Source: Tersicoccus phoenicis
GTDB lineage: Bacteria; Actinomycetota; Actinomycetes; Actinomycetales; Micrococcaceae
Direction: 5' to 3'
DNA: 57,838 bases
Assembly: GCF_001968835.1 (NCBI RefSeq)
Contig: NZ_MRDE01000050.1
Span: forward strand, 1-57,838
Shown here: one piece after another, positions 35,981 through 47,721 of the stretch
Position numbering within the stretch: the first letter of the stretch is position 1
Layout of the letters: each line of letters opens with the position of its first letter
Notes under the pieces: model-generated
What the model saw: the letters and a program-made list of their open reading frames with translations, nothing else
Databases searched by the model: none
Told to the model about the DNA's origin: nothing
Made by a program: the position numbers and the translations under genes

Positions 35981-37021
35981 GTGAACGACGTCGAACCGTC
36001 CTCTACCGGTCTGCCCTCTGACCTGCCCGCGCACGCCGCTCGGCTGCTGCACGCCGTCCGGCAGGAGCAGCCGCTGATCCAGTGCCTGACCAACAGCGTG
36101 GTCACCAACTACACGGCCAACGTGCTGCTCGCGGTCGGCGCATCCCCGGCGATGACCGACATCGGCGGCGAAGCGGGTCCGTTCGCGCGGATCGCGTCCG
36201 GACTGTTGGTCAACCTCGGCACCCCGACCCCCGAGCAGCGCCTGGCGATGCGGGAGGCGGTCGCGGCCCGCCGGTCCGTCGGCGGGCGCTGGGTGCTGGA
36301 CCCGGTCGCGGTCGGAGCCCTGCCGGTCCGCACCGCGCTGGCCGCCGACCTGCTCGACGTCGGGCCCACCGTCATCCGCGGCAACGCCTCCGAGATCCGC
36401 GCGCTGGCCGGGCAGGCCGGCGGCGGCCGCGGTGTCGACAGCACCGACAGTGCCGCCGACGCCGTTCCCGCCGCGATCGACCTCGCCGCGCGGACCGGGG
36501 GAGCGGTCGCCGTCTCCGGCGCCGTCGACGAGGTCGTCGGGGCTCCGGCGCGGGTTGGGGGGGATACCGGCGGCGCCGTCGAGCGGTACCGGAACCACCA
36601 CGACGCCGCCCTGTTGACCAAGGTCACCGGCGGCGGCTGCGCGCTCGGCGCCGTGATCGCGGCGTTCCTGGCCGTCGGGCCGGACGACAGCCCCGCGATC
36701 TGCGCGGCGCTGGCCACCGGCTACTACACGCTCGCTGCCCGGCAGGCCACGGAGGTCAGCACCGGGCCGGGATCGTTCGCCGTCGCCCTCCTGGACCGGC
36801 TCGCCGCGATCAGTCCCGACGAGTTCGCCGCCGACACCGGGCTGAGCGTCGTCCCCGCGACCGCCACCGACGACGACGCAAACGCGTCCGCCGCGACCGC
36901 CGCGACCGCCGTCGACACCGCCGCGACCGCCGTCGCCGCGTCCGCCGCGACCGTCGAGACCGCCGTCGACACCGCCGCGACCACCGAATCCGCCGCCGTC
37001 CGGACCGGGGCGACCCGATGA
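35981..37021 (+). CDS. thiM: Hydroxyethylthiazole kinase
   Basis: Phosphorylates 4-methyl-5-(2-hydroxyethyl)thiazole in thiamine salvage. GTG 35981 sits just after the TPP riboswitch. The ribokinase-like fold is complete: [25 protein letters not shown] near the start, [25 protein letters not shown], and the anion hole with catalytic Cys in [12 protein letters not shown] (C~219). A Thr/Ala/Val low-complexity tail (about residues 300-346), encoded by GCCGCGACC-type repeats, is extra and makes the protein ~70 residues longer than usual. The stop overlaps thiE (ATGA). Confidence 0.94.
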   Translation: MNDVEPSSTGLPSDLPAHAARLLHAVRQEQPLIQCLTNSVVTNYTANVLLAVGASPAMTDIGGEAGPFARIASGLLVNLGTPTPEQRLAMREAVAARRSVGGRWVLDPVAVGALPVRTALAADLLDVGPTVIRGNASEIRALAGQAGGGRGVDSTDSAADAVPAAIDLAARTGGAVAVSGAVDEVVGAPARVGGDTGGAVERYRNHHDAALLTKVTGGGCALGAVIAAFLAVGPDDSPAICAALATGYYTLAARQATEVSTGPGSFAVALLDRLAAISPDEFAADTGLSVVPATATDDDANASAATAATAVDTAATAVAASAATVETAVDTAATTESAAVRTGATR

Positions 37022-37746
37022 GGCCCGACGCCCTGACGCTGTACCTGGTCACCGACTCCCGGCTCTCCGGTCCGCGGGGTGTGCTCGACGTCGTCACCGC
37101 CGCGGTCGCCGGAGGGGTCACCTGCGTGCAGGTCCGCGACAAGAACGCCTCCGGGCGTGCCCTGCTCGAGCTGGTCACGGCGGTCGCCGACCGGGTCGGT
37201 GACCGGGTTCCGGTGCTCGTCAACGACCGGGTCGACGTCTACCTCGCCGCGCGCGACGTCGGGGTCGCCGTCGCCGGCGTCCACGTCGGTCAGCAGGACC
37301 TGCCGGTCACGGCGGTCCGCCGGCTGATCGGCCCGGACGCGGTCCTCGGCCTGAGCGCGGCCACGACGGACGAGCTCGACGCGGTCGCGGCGCAGCCGGA
37401 CGGCACCGTCGACTACCTCGGCATCGGCGCCGTGCACGCCACCGCGACCAAGCCCGACGCCCCCGCACCGCTGGGCGTCGACGGGTTCGCCCGGGCCGTC
37501 GCGCACGCGCTCGACGGCAGCGGCCTGCCCGCCGTGGCGATCGGTGGGGTCGGCCCGGAGGACGCCGCGGCCCTGCGCGGAGCCGGCGCCACCGGCATCG
37601 CCGTCGTCTCCGCGATCTGCGCCGCCCCCGACCCGCGGACCGCGGCGTGGACGCTGCGCACGGCGTTCGGACCGGTCCCGACCGACGCCGGGGTGTCCGA
37701 CGACGGGGTGCCCGACGACGGTGCCGCCCCCGGTGGTGACTGGTGA
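37018..37746 (+). CDS. thiE: Thiamine-phosphate synthase
   Basis: Joins hydroxymethylpyrimidine diphosphate and thiazole phosphate to form thiamine monophosphate. TIM-barrel protein of 242 residues from ATG 37018. Key sequences: [13 protein letters not shown] near the first strands, [40 protein letters not shown] and [14 protein letters not shown]. The last ~20 residues ([15 protein letters not shown]) are an acidic addition. Overlaps thiM and thiD by 4 bp at each side. Confidence 0.95.
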   Translation: MRPDALTLYLVTDSRLSGPRGVLDVVTAAVAGGVTCVQVRDKNASGRALLELVTAVADRVGDRVPVLVNDRVDVYLAARDVGVAVAGVHVGQQDLPVTAVRRLIGPDAVLGLSAATTDELDAVAAQPDGTVDYLGIGAVHATATKPDAPAPLGVDGFARAVAHALDGSGLPAVAIGGVGPEDAAALRGAGATGIAVVSAICAAPDPRTAAWTLRTAFGPVPTDAGVSDDGVPDDGAAPGGDW

Positions 37747-38747
37747 CCGTCCGGGTGCTGAGCATCGCCGGCACCGATCCCACGGGCGGGGCGGGCGTGC
37801 AGGCGGACCTGAAGTCCATCGCCGCGCTCGGCGGCTACGGCATGGCCGTCGTCACCTGCCTCGTCGCACAGAACACTCACGGCGTGCGCAGCGTGCACAC
37901 TCCACCTGTCGCGTTCCTGCGCGAGCAGTTGGACGCGGTCTCGGACGACGTCACCATCGACGCCGTCAAGATCGGCATGCTCGGAACCGCCGACGTCGCC
38001 GCCACCGTGCACGCCTGGCTGAGCGACCAGCGCGCGGCCGGTCACCGGTTCCCCGTCGTCCTCGACCCCGTGATGGTCGCCAGCAGCGGGGACCGGCTGC
38101 TCGACCCGACCGCCGAGGACGCCGTCCGGGCGCTCGCCTGCGCCCACGCGGACCTGCTCACCCCCAACCTGGCCGAGCTGGCCGTCCTCGACGGCGCCGC
38201 GGACGAACTCGGCGAGCGGGCCTCCGAGCTGTCGGGCTCCAGCCCGTCCGGCGGACCAGGGCGAGATCGGTCCGAGTCCGGCGAGCAGCTGTCCACCTGG
38301 GATGCCGCCCTGGCGGCGGGCCGCCGGGTGGCCTCGGCGACCGACAGCATCGTCCTGGTCAAGGGTGGTCACCTGTCGGGGAATCGGACACCGGACGCCC
38401 TCGTCGCCCCTGACGGCGATGTGCTCGCGGAGGTCGCCGAGCCCCGGGTGCCCACCCGGAACACCCACGGCACCGGCTGCTCGCTGTCCTCGGCGATGGC
38501 CACCCTGTACGCCCGCACCGGCGCGTGGCCGGCGTCGCTCGCGGCGGCGAAGCGGTGGCTGACCGGTGCGCTGGCCGCGGCGGACGGGCTCGACGTCGGA
38601 TCCGGCAACGGACCGGTCCACCACGGCCACCATCTGGATGCTGCCGTCGACGACTACCTGGCGGAGCCGGTCCCGTTCACGGACCCAGTCAGCGCAGGAT
38701 CGGGAACTGCATCGGGTAGACGTAGAGTTCGCCGCGGTTGGCCTTGA
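37743..38747 (+). CDS. thiD: Hydroxymethylpyrimidine/phosphomethylpyrimidine kinase
   Basis: Phosphorylates HMP and HMP-P, supplying the pyrimidine for ThiE. GTG 37743 overlaps thiE. The N-terminus LSIAGTDPTGGAGVQADLKS is the HMP-binding signature, DPVMVASSGDRLL and LLTPNLAELAVL follow, and the ATP-binding NTHGTGCSLSSAMA is intact. A Ser/Gly-rich insertion lies at about residues 160-185. The C-terminus runs 59 bp into the 3' end of the convergent DUF4870 gene; the last ~25 residues are basic and unconserved. Confidence 0.93.
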   Translation: MTVRVLSIAGTDPTGGAGVQADLKSIAALGGYGMAVVTCLVAQNTHGVRSVHTPPVAFLREQLDAVSDDVTIDAVKIGMLGTADVAATVHAWLSDQRAAGHRFPVVLDPVMVASSGDRLLDPTAEDAVRALACAHADLLTPNLAELAVLDGAADELGERASELSGSSPSGGPGRDRSESGEQLSTWDAALAAGRRVASATDSIVLVKGGHLSGNRTPDALVAPDGDVLAEVAEPRVPTRNTHGTGCSLSSAMATLYARTGAWPASLAAAKRWLTGALAAADGLDVGSGNGPVHHGHHLDAAVDDYLAEPVPFTDPVSAGSGTASGRRRVRRGWP

Positions 38748-39171
38748 TGGCGCCGGAGATGTGGAAGATGATCGCGAGGACGAAGGCGGCGATCCAGAGC
38801 AGGATGGCCAGCGGGATCAGGATGATCGTGAACAGGCTGATCCACGCCGCGAGGTTCACCAGCCACACCGTCACGGAGAAGTTGAAGGCGCCTGCGGCGG
38901 TCCGACGCACGAACGGGCTGCCCTGCCGGTAGATGAACCAGATGACGAGCGGACCGACGAAGCCGAGCCAGCCGACGCTGATGAACATCGCCACCAGCGG
39001 GATGACGTGCGTGACGACGGCCATCGTGCGGTCCTGCGGTGCGGCACCGTAACCCTGCAGGCCCGGACCGTGACCGCCGTCCGGCGAAGGACCGCCGTCG
39101 GGGGAGGGACCGCTCTGCGAAGGCCGCGACCCTTCCGGCGGCGTGGAAGGGAACGGAGGCGTGCTGCTCAT
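38689..39171 (-). CDS. DUF4870 membrane protein
   Basis: Small membrane protein of 160 residues. ATG 39171 (GGGGAG touches it, so the site is tight) gives a Pro/Ser/Gly-rich first 50 residues, with SPDGGPSPDGG repeated, followed by three or four helices. DRTMAVVTHVIPLVAMF at the fold start, GSPFVRRTAAGAFNFSVTV and the last helices with AFVLAIIFHISGAIKANRGE match DUF4870. Unknown role. Its 3' end overlaps thiD on the other strand by 59 bp. Confidence 0.85.
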   Translation of the reverse strand: MSSTPPFPSTPPEGSRPSQSGPSPDGGPSPDGGHGPGLQGYGAAPQDRTMAVVTHVIPLVAMFISVGWLGFVGPLVIWFIYRQGSPFVRRTAAGAFNFSVTVWLVNLAAWISLFTIILIPLAILLWIAAFVLAIIFHISGAIKANRGELYVYPMQFPILR

Positions 39172-39482
39172 CTCCCCAGTATCCCGGTGAACGGGCCGCC
39201 AGGCGAGAGGACCTGGCGCCCGATGGGGCGGCGCGTGCTCGTTCCCGTGAGTTGGTGACTTCCGCCCGCCCGTCCTCACCGACCCACGCCCTGCTGCATT
39301 TGCAGGCGTCACTGCCGGTGACGTATCCTGAGGAGTCGGTGCCGGGCCTGAAGTCGGTGCACTGCGATCTCGAGCGATGAACCCGGGTCGTGGTCCGCTC
39401 GCCCCACCGCACACCGGCCGACCCGTTGAGGGAAACGCCGCAAGACTTTTGTCCGAGACTGTCGAGAGAAGTGAGTTCCCAA
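39172..39482 (+). promoter_or_regulatory. Divergent leader region with the rplU promoter
   Basis: A reasonable sigma-A promoter for rplU-rpmA is TTGCAG (39300-39305), an 18-bp spacer and TATCCT (39324-39329). Transcription from there leaves a leader of about 145 nt before rplU, long enough for autoregulation by ribosomal protein, but no specific fold was recognised. No gene is seen. Confidence 0.5.
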
Positions 39483-39791
39483 GTGGTGTACGCGATTGTC
39501 CGCGCTGGCGGCCGCCAGGAGAAGGTCGCGGTCGGCGACCTCGTCACCCTCGATCGCCTGCCCGGGGACGCCGGCAGCACCATCGAGCTGCCCGCGCTCC
39601 TTCTGGTCGACGGCGACAAGGTGACCTCGGCCGCCCAGGAGCTGGCCAACGTCACGGTCACCGCCGAGGTGCTCGGCGACCTCCGTGGCCCGAAGATCTC
39701 CATCCAGAAGTTCAAGAACAAGACCGGCTACAAGAAGCGGCAGGGCTTCCGTGCGGATCTCACGCGCGTGAAGATCACCTCGATCGCCTGA
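39483..39791 (+). CDS. rplU: 50S ribosomal protein L21
   Basis: 102 residues; GTG 39483 (followed by another GTG) yields the family start [21 protein letters not shown] upstream is a weak ribosome binding site. The ending [25 protein letters not shown] is the L21 signature, contacting 23S rRNA. The upstream open frame is leader sequence. rpmA follows after 30 bp. Confidence 0.96.
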   Translation: MVYAIVRAGGRQEKVAVGDLVTLDRLPGDAGSTIELPALLLVDGDKVTSAAQELANVTVTAEVLGDLRGPKISIQKFKNKTGYKKRQGFRADLTRVKITSIA

Positions 39792-39821
39792 GTCACCGAC
39801 ACCTGAAGGCAGGCACAAGCT

Positions 39822-40088
39822 ATGGCACACAAGAAGGGCGCAAGCTCCACTCGCAACGGTCGTGACTCGAACGCCCAGTACCTGGGCGTGAAGCGCTTCG
39901 GCGGCCAGACCGTCAACGCCGGCGAGATCCTGGTCCGCCAGCGCGGCACCCACTTCCACCCGGGCCTGAACGTCGGCCGCGGCAAGGACGACACCCTGTT
40001 CGCCCTCTCCGCCGGCGCCGTCGCGTTCGGCAGCCGGCGCGGTCGCCGGGTCGTGGACATCGTCACCGCCGACACCGTCGCGGTCTAA
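39822..40088 (+). CDS. rpmA: 50S ribosomal protein L27
   Basis: 88 residues from ATG 39822. [20 protein letters not shown] is the typical N-terminus that reaches the peptidyl-transferase centre, and [15 protein letters not shown] the family signature. It is not the form with a cleaved N-terminal extension found in Firmicutes. Followed by a strong hairpin. Confidence 0.97.
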   Translation: MAHKKGASSTRNGRDSNAQYLGVKRFGGQTVNAGEILVRQRGTHFHPGLNVGRGKDDTLFALSAGAVAFGSRRGRRVVDIVTADTVAV

Positions 40089-40104
40089 GTCACCACGCAA
40101 CTGA

Positions 40105-43016
<2,912 letters not shown>

Positions 43017-43083
43017 CCGCCCCACTCTCCGCCCCCGCTCTTCCGTCGCCGTCGCCCTCCGCCACCCCCGCCCTCCTCCTTCG

Positions 43084-43154
43084 ATCGACTGGTCAATAGG
43101 TGGCCGTTTGGTCGCGCCGACAGCGGAGAAACGCGCGTCCATTGACCAGTCGAT
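43084..43154. repeat. Palindromic element A
   Basis: Arms ATCGACTGGTCAAT (43084-43097) and ATTGACCAGTCGAT (43141-43154) are perfectly complementary and enclose a 43-nt loop. A related element follows 44 bp later. Confidence 0.9.
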
Positions 43155-43198
43155 GAGGGGGACCCGCCAACGCCTCCGGCCGCCACCCCGCTCTTTGA

Positions 43199-43267
43199 TC
43201 GACTGGTCACTTGTTGGGTGTTAGATCGCCGCGGCGGCGTGAAAACCCGCATCTATCGACCAGTCGA
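43199..43267. repeat. Palindromic element B
   Basis: Arms TCGACTGGTC (43199-43208) and GACCAGTCGA (43258-43267), 49-nt loop. Its loop is recognisably related to that of element A (both contain TCGC-rich then GAAAA/GAAAC and CGC), and both elements are followed by a G-run. Confidence 0.85.
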
Positions 43268-43307
43268 CGAGGGGGCCGGCGGCCGGGGACCCGTGGTTCG
43301 ATGGGGT

Positions 43308-44198
43308 ATGAGCGAACTGCGGAACATCACCGGCCCGATCGCCTTCCACGCCGAGGGGCCCGTCTGGTCACCGGTCTGGGGCGGGCTGCGGTACGTCGAC
43401 ATGTTCGCCGGCGACCTGCTGACCCTGACCGGCGACGGTGACGGCGGCGTCACCCGCCGGCACGTCGGCAAGCTCGCGGCGTTCGTCCGGCCCCGGCGCA
43501 GCGGTGGCTTCGTCGTCGGGCTGTGGAACCAGTTGGCGCTGACCGACACCGACGACGACGGCACCGACGAGTACACCGGTGACCTGCGGCTCCTGCCACC
43601 GGTGTGGGAGGACCCCGACATCCGGTTCAACGAGTGCGGCGTCTCCCCGGCGGGCACGCTGTACGCGGGGTCGATGCACGTGGACCAGGTGAAGGGCGCG
43701 GGCACCCTGTACCGGTTCGGCGCGGACGGCAGCATCGAGGTCACGGCCGACCACGTCACCGTCTCCAACGGCCTCGGCTTCACCCCCAACGGCGCCCTGG
43801 CCTACTACGCCGACACGCCGACCGGCCGGATCGACGTGTTCGACAACGTGGATGACCGGCTGGTCAACCGGCGGCCCTTCGTCGAGGTCGACGGCGGCGA
43901 CGGGCCCGGCAGCGGCCGCCCGGACGGGCTGTGCGTCGACGCCGAGGGGGCGGTCTGGACCGCCGTCAACGGCAGCGGGGTGGTGCACCGGTACGACGCC
44001 GACGGCGTCCTGACCGACCGGGTCGAGGTGCCGCCCAGCCAGCCCACCGCGTGCCGGCTCGGCGGGGACGACCTGCGCACCCTCTACATCACGACGTCGC
44101 GGGAGAACCTGCCCGACGACGCCGAGCCCGAGGCGGGCAGCGTGTTCGCCATCCGGGTCGCCGTCCCCGGCCTGCCGGTCGAGCCCGTCGCCCACTGA
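43308..44198 (+). CDS. SMP-30/gluconolactonase-like beta-propeller protein
   Basis: 296 residues from ATG 43308 with GATGGGG upstream; earlier in-frame starts lie within palindrome B. Features of the SMP-30/Gre/LRE family are FHAEGPVWSPVWGGLRYVD, RFNECGVSPAGTLYAGSMH, the substrate/metal region TVSNGLGFTPNGALAYYADT and RPDGLCVDAEGAVWTAV, which supply the usual Glu, Asn and Asp metal ligands. Likely a sugar lactone hydrolase; substrate unknown. Cytosolic, no signal peptide. Confidence 0.85.
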   Translation: MSELRNITGPIAFHAEGPVWSPVWGGLRYVDMFAGDLLTLTGDGDGGVTRRHVGKLAAFVRPRRSGGFVVGLWNQLALTDTDDDGTDEYTGDLRLLPPVWEDPDIRFNECGVSPAGTLYAGSMHVDQVKGAGTLYRFGADGSIEVTADHVTVSNGLGFTPNGALAYYADTPTGRIDVFDNVDDRLVNRRPFVEVDGGDGPGSGRPDGLCVDAEGAVWTAVNGSGVVHRYDADGVLTDRVEVPPSQPTACRLGGDDLRTLYITTSRENLPDDAEPEAGSVFAIRVAVPGLPVEPVAH

Positions 44199-44285
44199 GG
44201 GCCGTTGTTGCGAGGACGGCGCGGCGAGCCCGCGCGGCTGCCTCACGCGGCGTCGTCGTGAACCGACTGCGCCAGCGGCCCCGCC

Positions 44286-44926
44286 TCACGGGTCGGCCTC
44301 CACCCCGTTGACTATGCGATTTCTGGGGTTCTGACGCCGTCGACACCCCAGAAATCGCATATTCAACGAGGGCAGGTCAGGCCTGGGCCCCGCCATCCAC
44401 CGCCTCACCTGTCGCCGGGACCGAAGCCGGACGACGGTCAGGTGCGGGTACGCCGCTTCCAGTGCGGGCACCCGATCGCGGTACTTCCGCCGCGTGGAGA
44501 TCGCCCACCTCACGACATGCTCACGGTCGGTGAAGAAGGTGCGCAGCGGGGGCTCGACATTGCCGTTCCACAGCACCTCACGCCGGAGTCGACGTCGGAG
44601 GGTGCGCCGGCGCGAGGCAGCACCGTCGTCCAGAACGGCAGGTCGAGCCACACCACCAGGTCGGCGCGCTCGGCCAGGAGGGGCCGAGCGATCCGGTACC
44701 GCAACTCGGTGGTCCAGGAGTCGCCTGCCACCAGCTCGCGGACGTCGTCGACGAACGACGCGCGGGGCGTCCAGTCGGCGCCGTGGTAGAGGCCATCGAT
44801 CTCCACGTGTCGGCCCCGAACGACGTCGGCCACGCGGCCAGCGAGGGTCGTCTTGCCGGCGCCGGACACGCCCGCGACGGCCACGCGGCGCGGTCGGTGG
44901 GGCAGTGGGTGGTCGTACGGCAACAC
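44286..44926 (-). pseudogene. Frameshifted P-loop nucleoside kinase-like gene
   Basis: Starts at GTG 44926 (V/MLPYDHPLPHRPRR). The first half reads VAVAGVSGAGKTTLAGRVAD (Walker A), HVEIDGLYHGADWTPRASF and LVVWLDLPFWTTVLPR, as in FlaR/uridine-kinase-like proteins. Near 44600-44620 the frame breaks. Shifting by one base (one base missing, or four) gives RRTLRRRLRREVLWNGN and RTFFTDREHVVRWAIST, the normal second half. The open frame then runs through the palindrome at 44306-44368 before stopping at 44286, so the natural end has also been replaced. Function is probably lost. Confidence 0.75.
44306..44368. repeat. 24-bp-arm palindrome related to that at 20513
   Basis: Left arm 44306-44329 (CGTTGACTATGCGATTTCTG then GGGT), right arm 44345-44368, complementary at 23 of 24 positions, 15-nt loop. 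Same outer edge and same total length (63 bp) as the element at 20513-20575, but a different inner arm. Confidence 0.9.
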
Positions 44927-45108
44927 CAGGTCTGCCCCCGGTCGGACTCGTCGTCCACGGCCCGATCTTCTCAGCGAGCGACTACGCTGCGAGCGCCGTC
45001 TCTTTCCCGTGGCATGCTCCACTGGTGTGGGACGACAGGCATGACGGCCGTTCCCGAGCACCCGCGATTCTTCCAGTCCGCCGATCCCCGACAGAAGGAG
45101 CCCCCACC

Positions 45109-46269
45109 ATGGTCGCCTCGATCGCCCTCCCACGCGTCATGCGCATCGGCGCCGGTGCCATCGAAGAGCTGGGCACCGTCGTCGCCGACCTGGGCCTGCA
45201 CCGGCCGCTGATCGTCACCGATGCCTTCATGACGAGCACCGGTGCGGCCGAGCGGATGAGCGGCATCCTCACCAGGGCCGGCCTCACCCCGGGCCTGTTC
45301 TCCGGGGCCGTGCCGGACCCCACCACGGACAGCCTCCACGCCGGGCTCGAGGCCCTTCGCGAGCACGACGCCGACGTCGTCGTCGGCTTCGGCGGCGGCA
45401 GCCCCATGGACACCGCCAAGGCCCTGGGTCTGCTCGGTCGCCAGGGCGGCAGCATGGGCGACTACAAGGCGCCCCACAACAACACCGGGCCGGCCCTTCC
45501 GGTGGTCGTCGTGCCCACCACCGCAGGAAGCGGCTCCGAGGCCACCCAGTTCGCGATCATCACGGACAGCGCCACCGACGAGAAGATGCTCTGTCCCGGC
45601 ATCGCCTTCCTCCCCACCGCCGCCATCATCGACTACGAGCTCACGCTCTCCATGCCGCAACGGCTGACCGCGGACACCGGGGTGGACGCCCTCACTCACG
45701 CCATCGAGGCCTACGTCAGCCGCAGGGCGAACCCCTTTGCCGACAGCATGGCGCTCACGGCGATCACGACCATCAGCACCGCGCTGCCCCGCGCCTACGC
45801 CGACGGCACCGACGCCCGAGCGCGGGAGCAGATGATGCTCGCCGCGACCCAGGCCGGTATCGCCTTCTCCAACTCCAGCGTCGCGCTCGTCCACGGCATG
45901 AGCCGGCCCATCGGGGCGCACTTCCACATCGCCCACGGCCTCTCGAACGCCATGCTGCTGCCGGCCGTGACCGCGTTCTCCCTTTCCGCGGCGGAGTCCC
46001 GCTACGCGGACTGCGCCCGGGCTTACGGCGCGGCTGCCGAGGCCGACGACGACGCCACCGCGGCCCGCAAGCTGCTCGACGCCTTGACCGGGCTGTGCCG
46101 CGACGTCGACGTGCCTACGCCCGAGTCGTACGGGATCGACCGCGAACGCTGGCAGAATCTTGTTCCGCTGATGGCCGAGCAGGCCGTGGCCTCCGGTTCC
46201 CCGGCCAACAATCCCAGGGTCCCCACCGAGGCCGAGATCCAGGACCTCTACGCGCAGATCTACCCCTGA
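45109..46269 (+). CDS. Iron-containing alcohol dehydrogenase
   Basis: Group III metal-dependent dehydrogenase, 386 residues. ATG 45109 follows AAGGAG with ideal spacing. The NAD(P)-binding region has VVGFGGGSPMDTAKALG and VVPTTAGSGSEAT. Metal-ligand positions are visible in GVDALTHAIEAY and VHGMSRPIGAHFHIAHG. The substrate may be an alcohol, a lactaldehyde or a 1,3-diol; sequence does not decide. It lies between the kinase pseudogene and proA with no functional link. Confidence 0.92.
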   Translation: MVASIALPRVMRIGAGAIEELGTVVADLGLHRPLIVTDAFMTSTGAAERMSGILTRAGLTPGLFSGAVPDPTTDSLHAGLEALREHDADVVVGFGGGSPMDTAKALGLLGRQGGSMGDYKAPHNNTGPALPVVVVPTTAGSGSEATQFAIITDSATDEKMLCPGIAFLPTAAIIDYELTLSMPQRLTADTGVDALTHAIEAYVSRRANPFADSMALTAITTISTALPRAYADGTDARAREQMMLAATQAGIAFSNSSVALVHGMSRPIGAHFHIAHGLSNAMLLPAVTAFSLSAAESRYADCARAYGAAAEADDDATAARKLLDALTGLCRDVDVPTPESYGIDRERWQNLVPLMAEQAVASGSPANNPRVPTEAEIQDLYAQIYP

Positions 46270-46280
46270 CGGGCGCTCGA

Positions 46281-46286
46281 TAGACT
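46281..46286 (+). promoter_or_regulatory. Putative -10 box for leaderless proA
   Basis: TAGACT ends 6 bp before the proA ATG, so transcription should begin at or next to the start codon. There is no ribosome binding site there, consistent with a leaderless mRNA, which is common in actinobacteria. Confidence 0.5.
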
Positions 46287-46292
46287 TGCCCG

Positions 46293-47696
46293 ATGACGAC
46301 AGTCACCCAGCATTCCGGCAAACCCGCGGACGGTCGGCGTGGGGACATCGGGACCACCACCGGCGGCCGCCAGGACGCGGCCGGCAACGCCCCGGCCGAG
46401 AGTGCCGACAACGAGAACGCCGGCGCCGTCGTCGACGACGCCACCGCAACCGCCGTCGAGCGTATCGCCGACGCCGCGAAGGCCGCCGCGAAGGTCCTCG
46501 CCCGCGCCAACCGGGCCACCAAGGACGCCGCCCTGCGCGCCATCGGGACCGCGCTGGTCGAGCACCAGGACCGCATCCTCGCCGCCAACCAGCGCGACCT
46601 CGCCGACGCGGACGTCAACGGGGTGACCGCGAGCCTCAAGGACCGGCTGCGGTTGACTCCCGAGCGGATCGCCGGCCTCGCCGCGGCGCTGGAGAACCTC
46701 GCGTCCCAACCCGACCCGGTCGGCACCGTCGTGCGCGGCCAGACCCTGCCCAACGGGTTGCGACTGCGGCAGGTGCACGTGCCCCTCGGTGTCGTCGGCG
46801 CCATCTACGAGGCGCGGCCCAACGTCACCGTCGACATCGCCGGCTTGGCGCTGAAGAGCGGCAACGCCGTCATCCTGCGGGGTGGGACCGCCGCGGCACA
46901 CTCCAACGCCGCCTTGGTCGAGCTGATCGGCGAGGCGCTGACCGGGCAGGGCCTGCCCGCCACCGCCGTGCAGACCATCGACGCGTACGGCCGGGCCGGA
47001 GCGAACGCGCTGATGCGTGCCCGCGGCCGGGTCGACGTCCTGATCCCGCGCGGCGGGCGGTCCCTGATCCAGACCGTGGTCCGCAACGCCCAGGTCCCCG
47101 TGATCGAGACCGGGGAGGGCAACGTGCACATCTACGTGGACGCCTCCGCGGACCCGGAGACGGTCACCCCCATCGTCCTGAACGCCAAGACGCAGCGGCC
47201 CAGTGTCTGCAACACCGTGGAGACGCTGCTCGTGCACCGCGACTTCGCCGGTCTGGAGTCGGTGCTGCGGGCCGCCGCCGATGCCGGGGTGCGGCTGCAC
47301 GTCGACGAGCGGATCGCCGCCGCACTGCCCGCCGACGTGCCCACCCAGGCGGCCACCGCGGAGGACTGGGCCACCGAGTACATGGACCTGGACCTCGCCG
47401 TCGCAGCCGTCGACTCGATGGACGCCGCGATCGAGCACATCGACCGGTACACCACCCGGCACACCGAGGCGATACTGACCAACGACCTGGCCAACGCCGA
47501 GCGGTTCATCGCCGAGGTCGACGCCGCGGCGGTCCTGGTGAACGCGTCCACCCGGTTCACCGACGGCGGCGAGTTCGGCCTCGGCGCCGAGGTGGGCATC
47601 TCGACGCAGAAGATGCATGCCCGCGGTCCGATGGGCCTGACCGAGCTCACGACCACCAAGTGGATCGTGCAGGGCGACGGACAGGTCCGCGCATGA
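46293..47696 (+). CDS. proA: Gamma-glutamyl phosphate reductase
   Basis: Second enzyme of proline synthesis, 467 residues, reducing gamma-glutamyl phosphate to the semialdehyde. The aldehyde dehydrogenase fold is complete: VHVPLGVVGAIYEARPNVTVD, ALKSGNAVILRGG, and the catalytic Cys in QRPSVCNTVETLLVH; FTDGGEFGLGAEVGISTQKMHARGP (only part shown as the usual ProA end: GAEVGISTQKMHARGP) closes the domain. The first ~50 residues are an Asn/Asp/Ala-rich extension not found in most relatives. Probably leaderless. Confidence 0.95.
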   Translation: MTTVTQHSGKPADGRRGDIGTTTGGRQDAAGNAPAESADNENAGAVVDDATATAVERIADAAKAAAKVLARANRATKDAALRAIGTALVEHQDRILAANQRDLADADVNGVTASLKDRLRLTPERIAGLAAALENLASQPDPVGTVVRGQTLPNGLRLRQVHVPLGVVGAIYEARPNVTVDIAGLALKSGNAVILRGGTAAAHSNAALVELIGEALTGQGLPATAVQTIDAYGRAGANALMRARGRVDVLIPRGGRSLIQTVVRNAQVPVIETGEGNVHIYVDASADPETVTPIVLNAKTQRPSVCNTVETLLVHRDFAGLESVLRAAADAGVRLHVDERIAAALPADVPTQAATAEDWATEYMDLDLAVAAVDSMDAAIEHIDRYTTRHTEAILTNDLANAERFIAEVDAAAVLVNASTRFTDGGEFGLGAEVGISTQKMHARGPMGLTELTTTKWIVQGDGQVRA

Positions 47697-47721
47697 CGGC
47701 GACCGCCTCGCCCGGCGCGGC

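Noticed and set aside
43218-43307. Upstream start for the SMP-30-like protein
   Set aside because: It would begin inside palindromic element B; ATG 43308 has a good purine-rich site and gives the normal family N-terminus.
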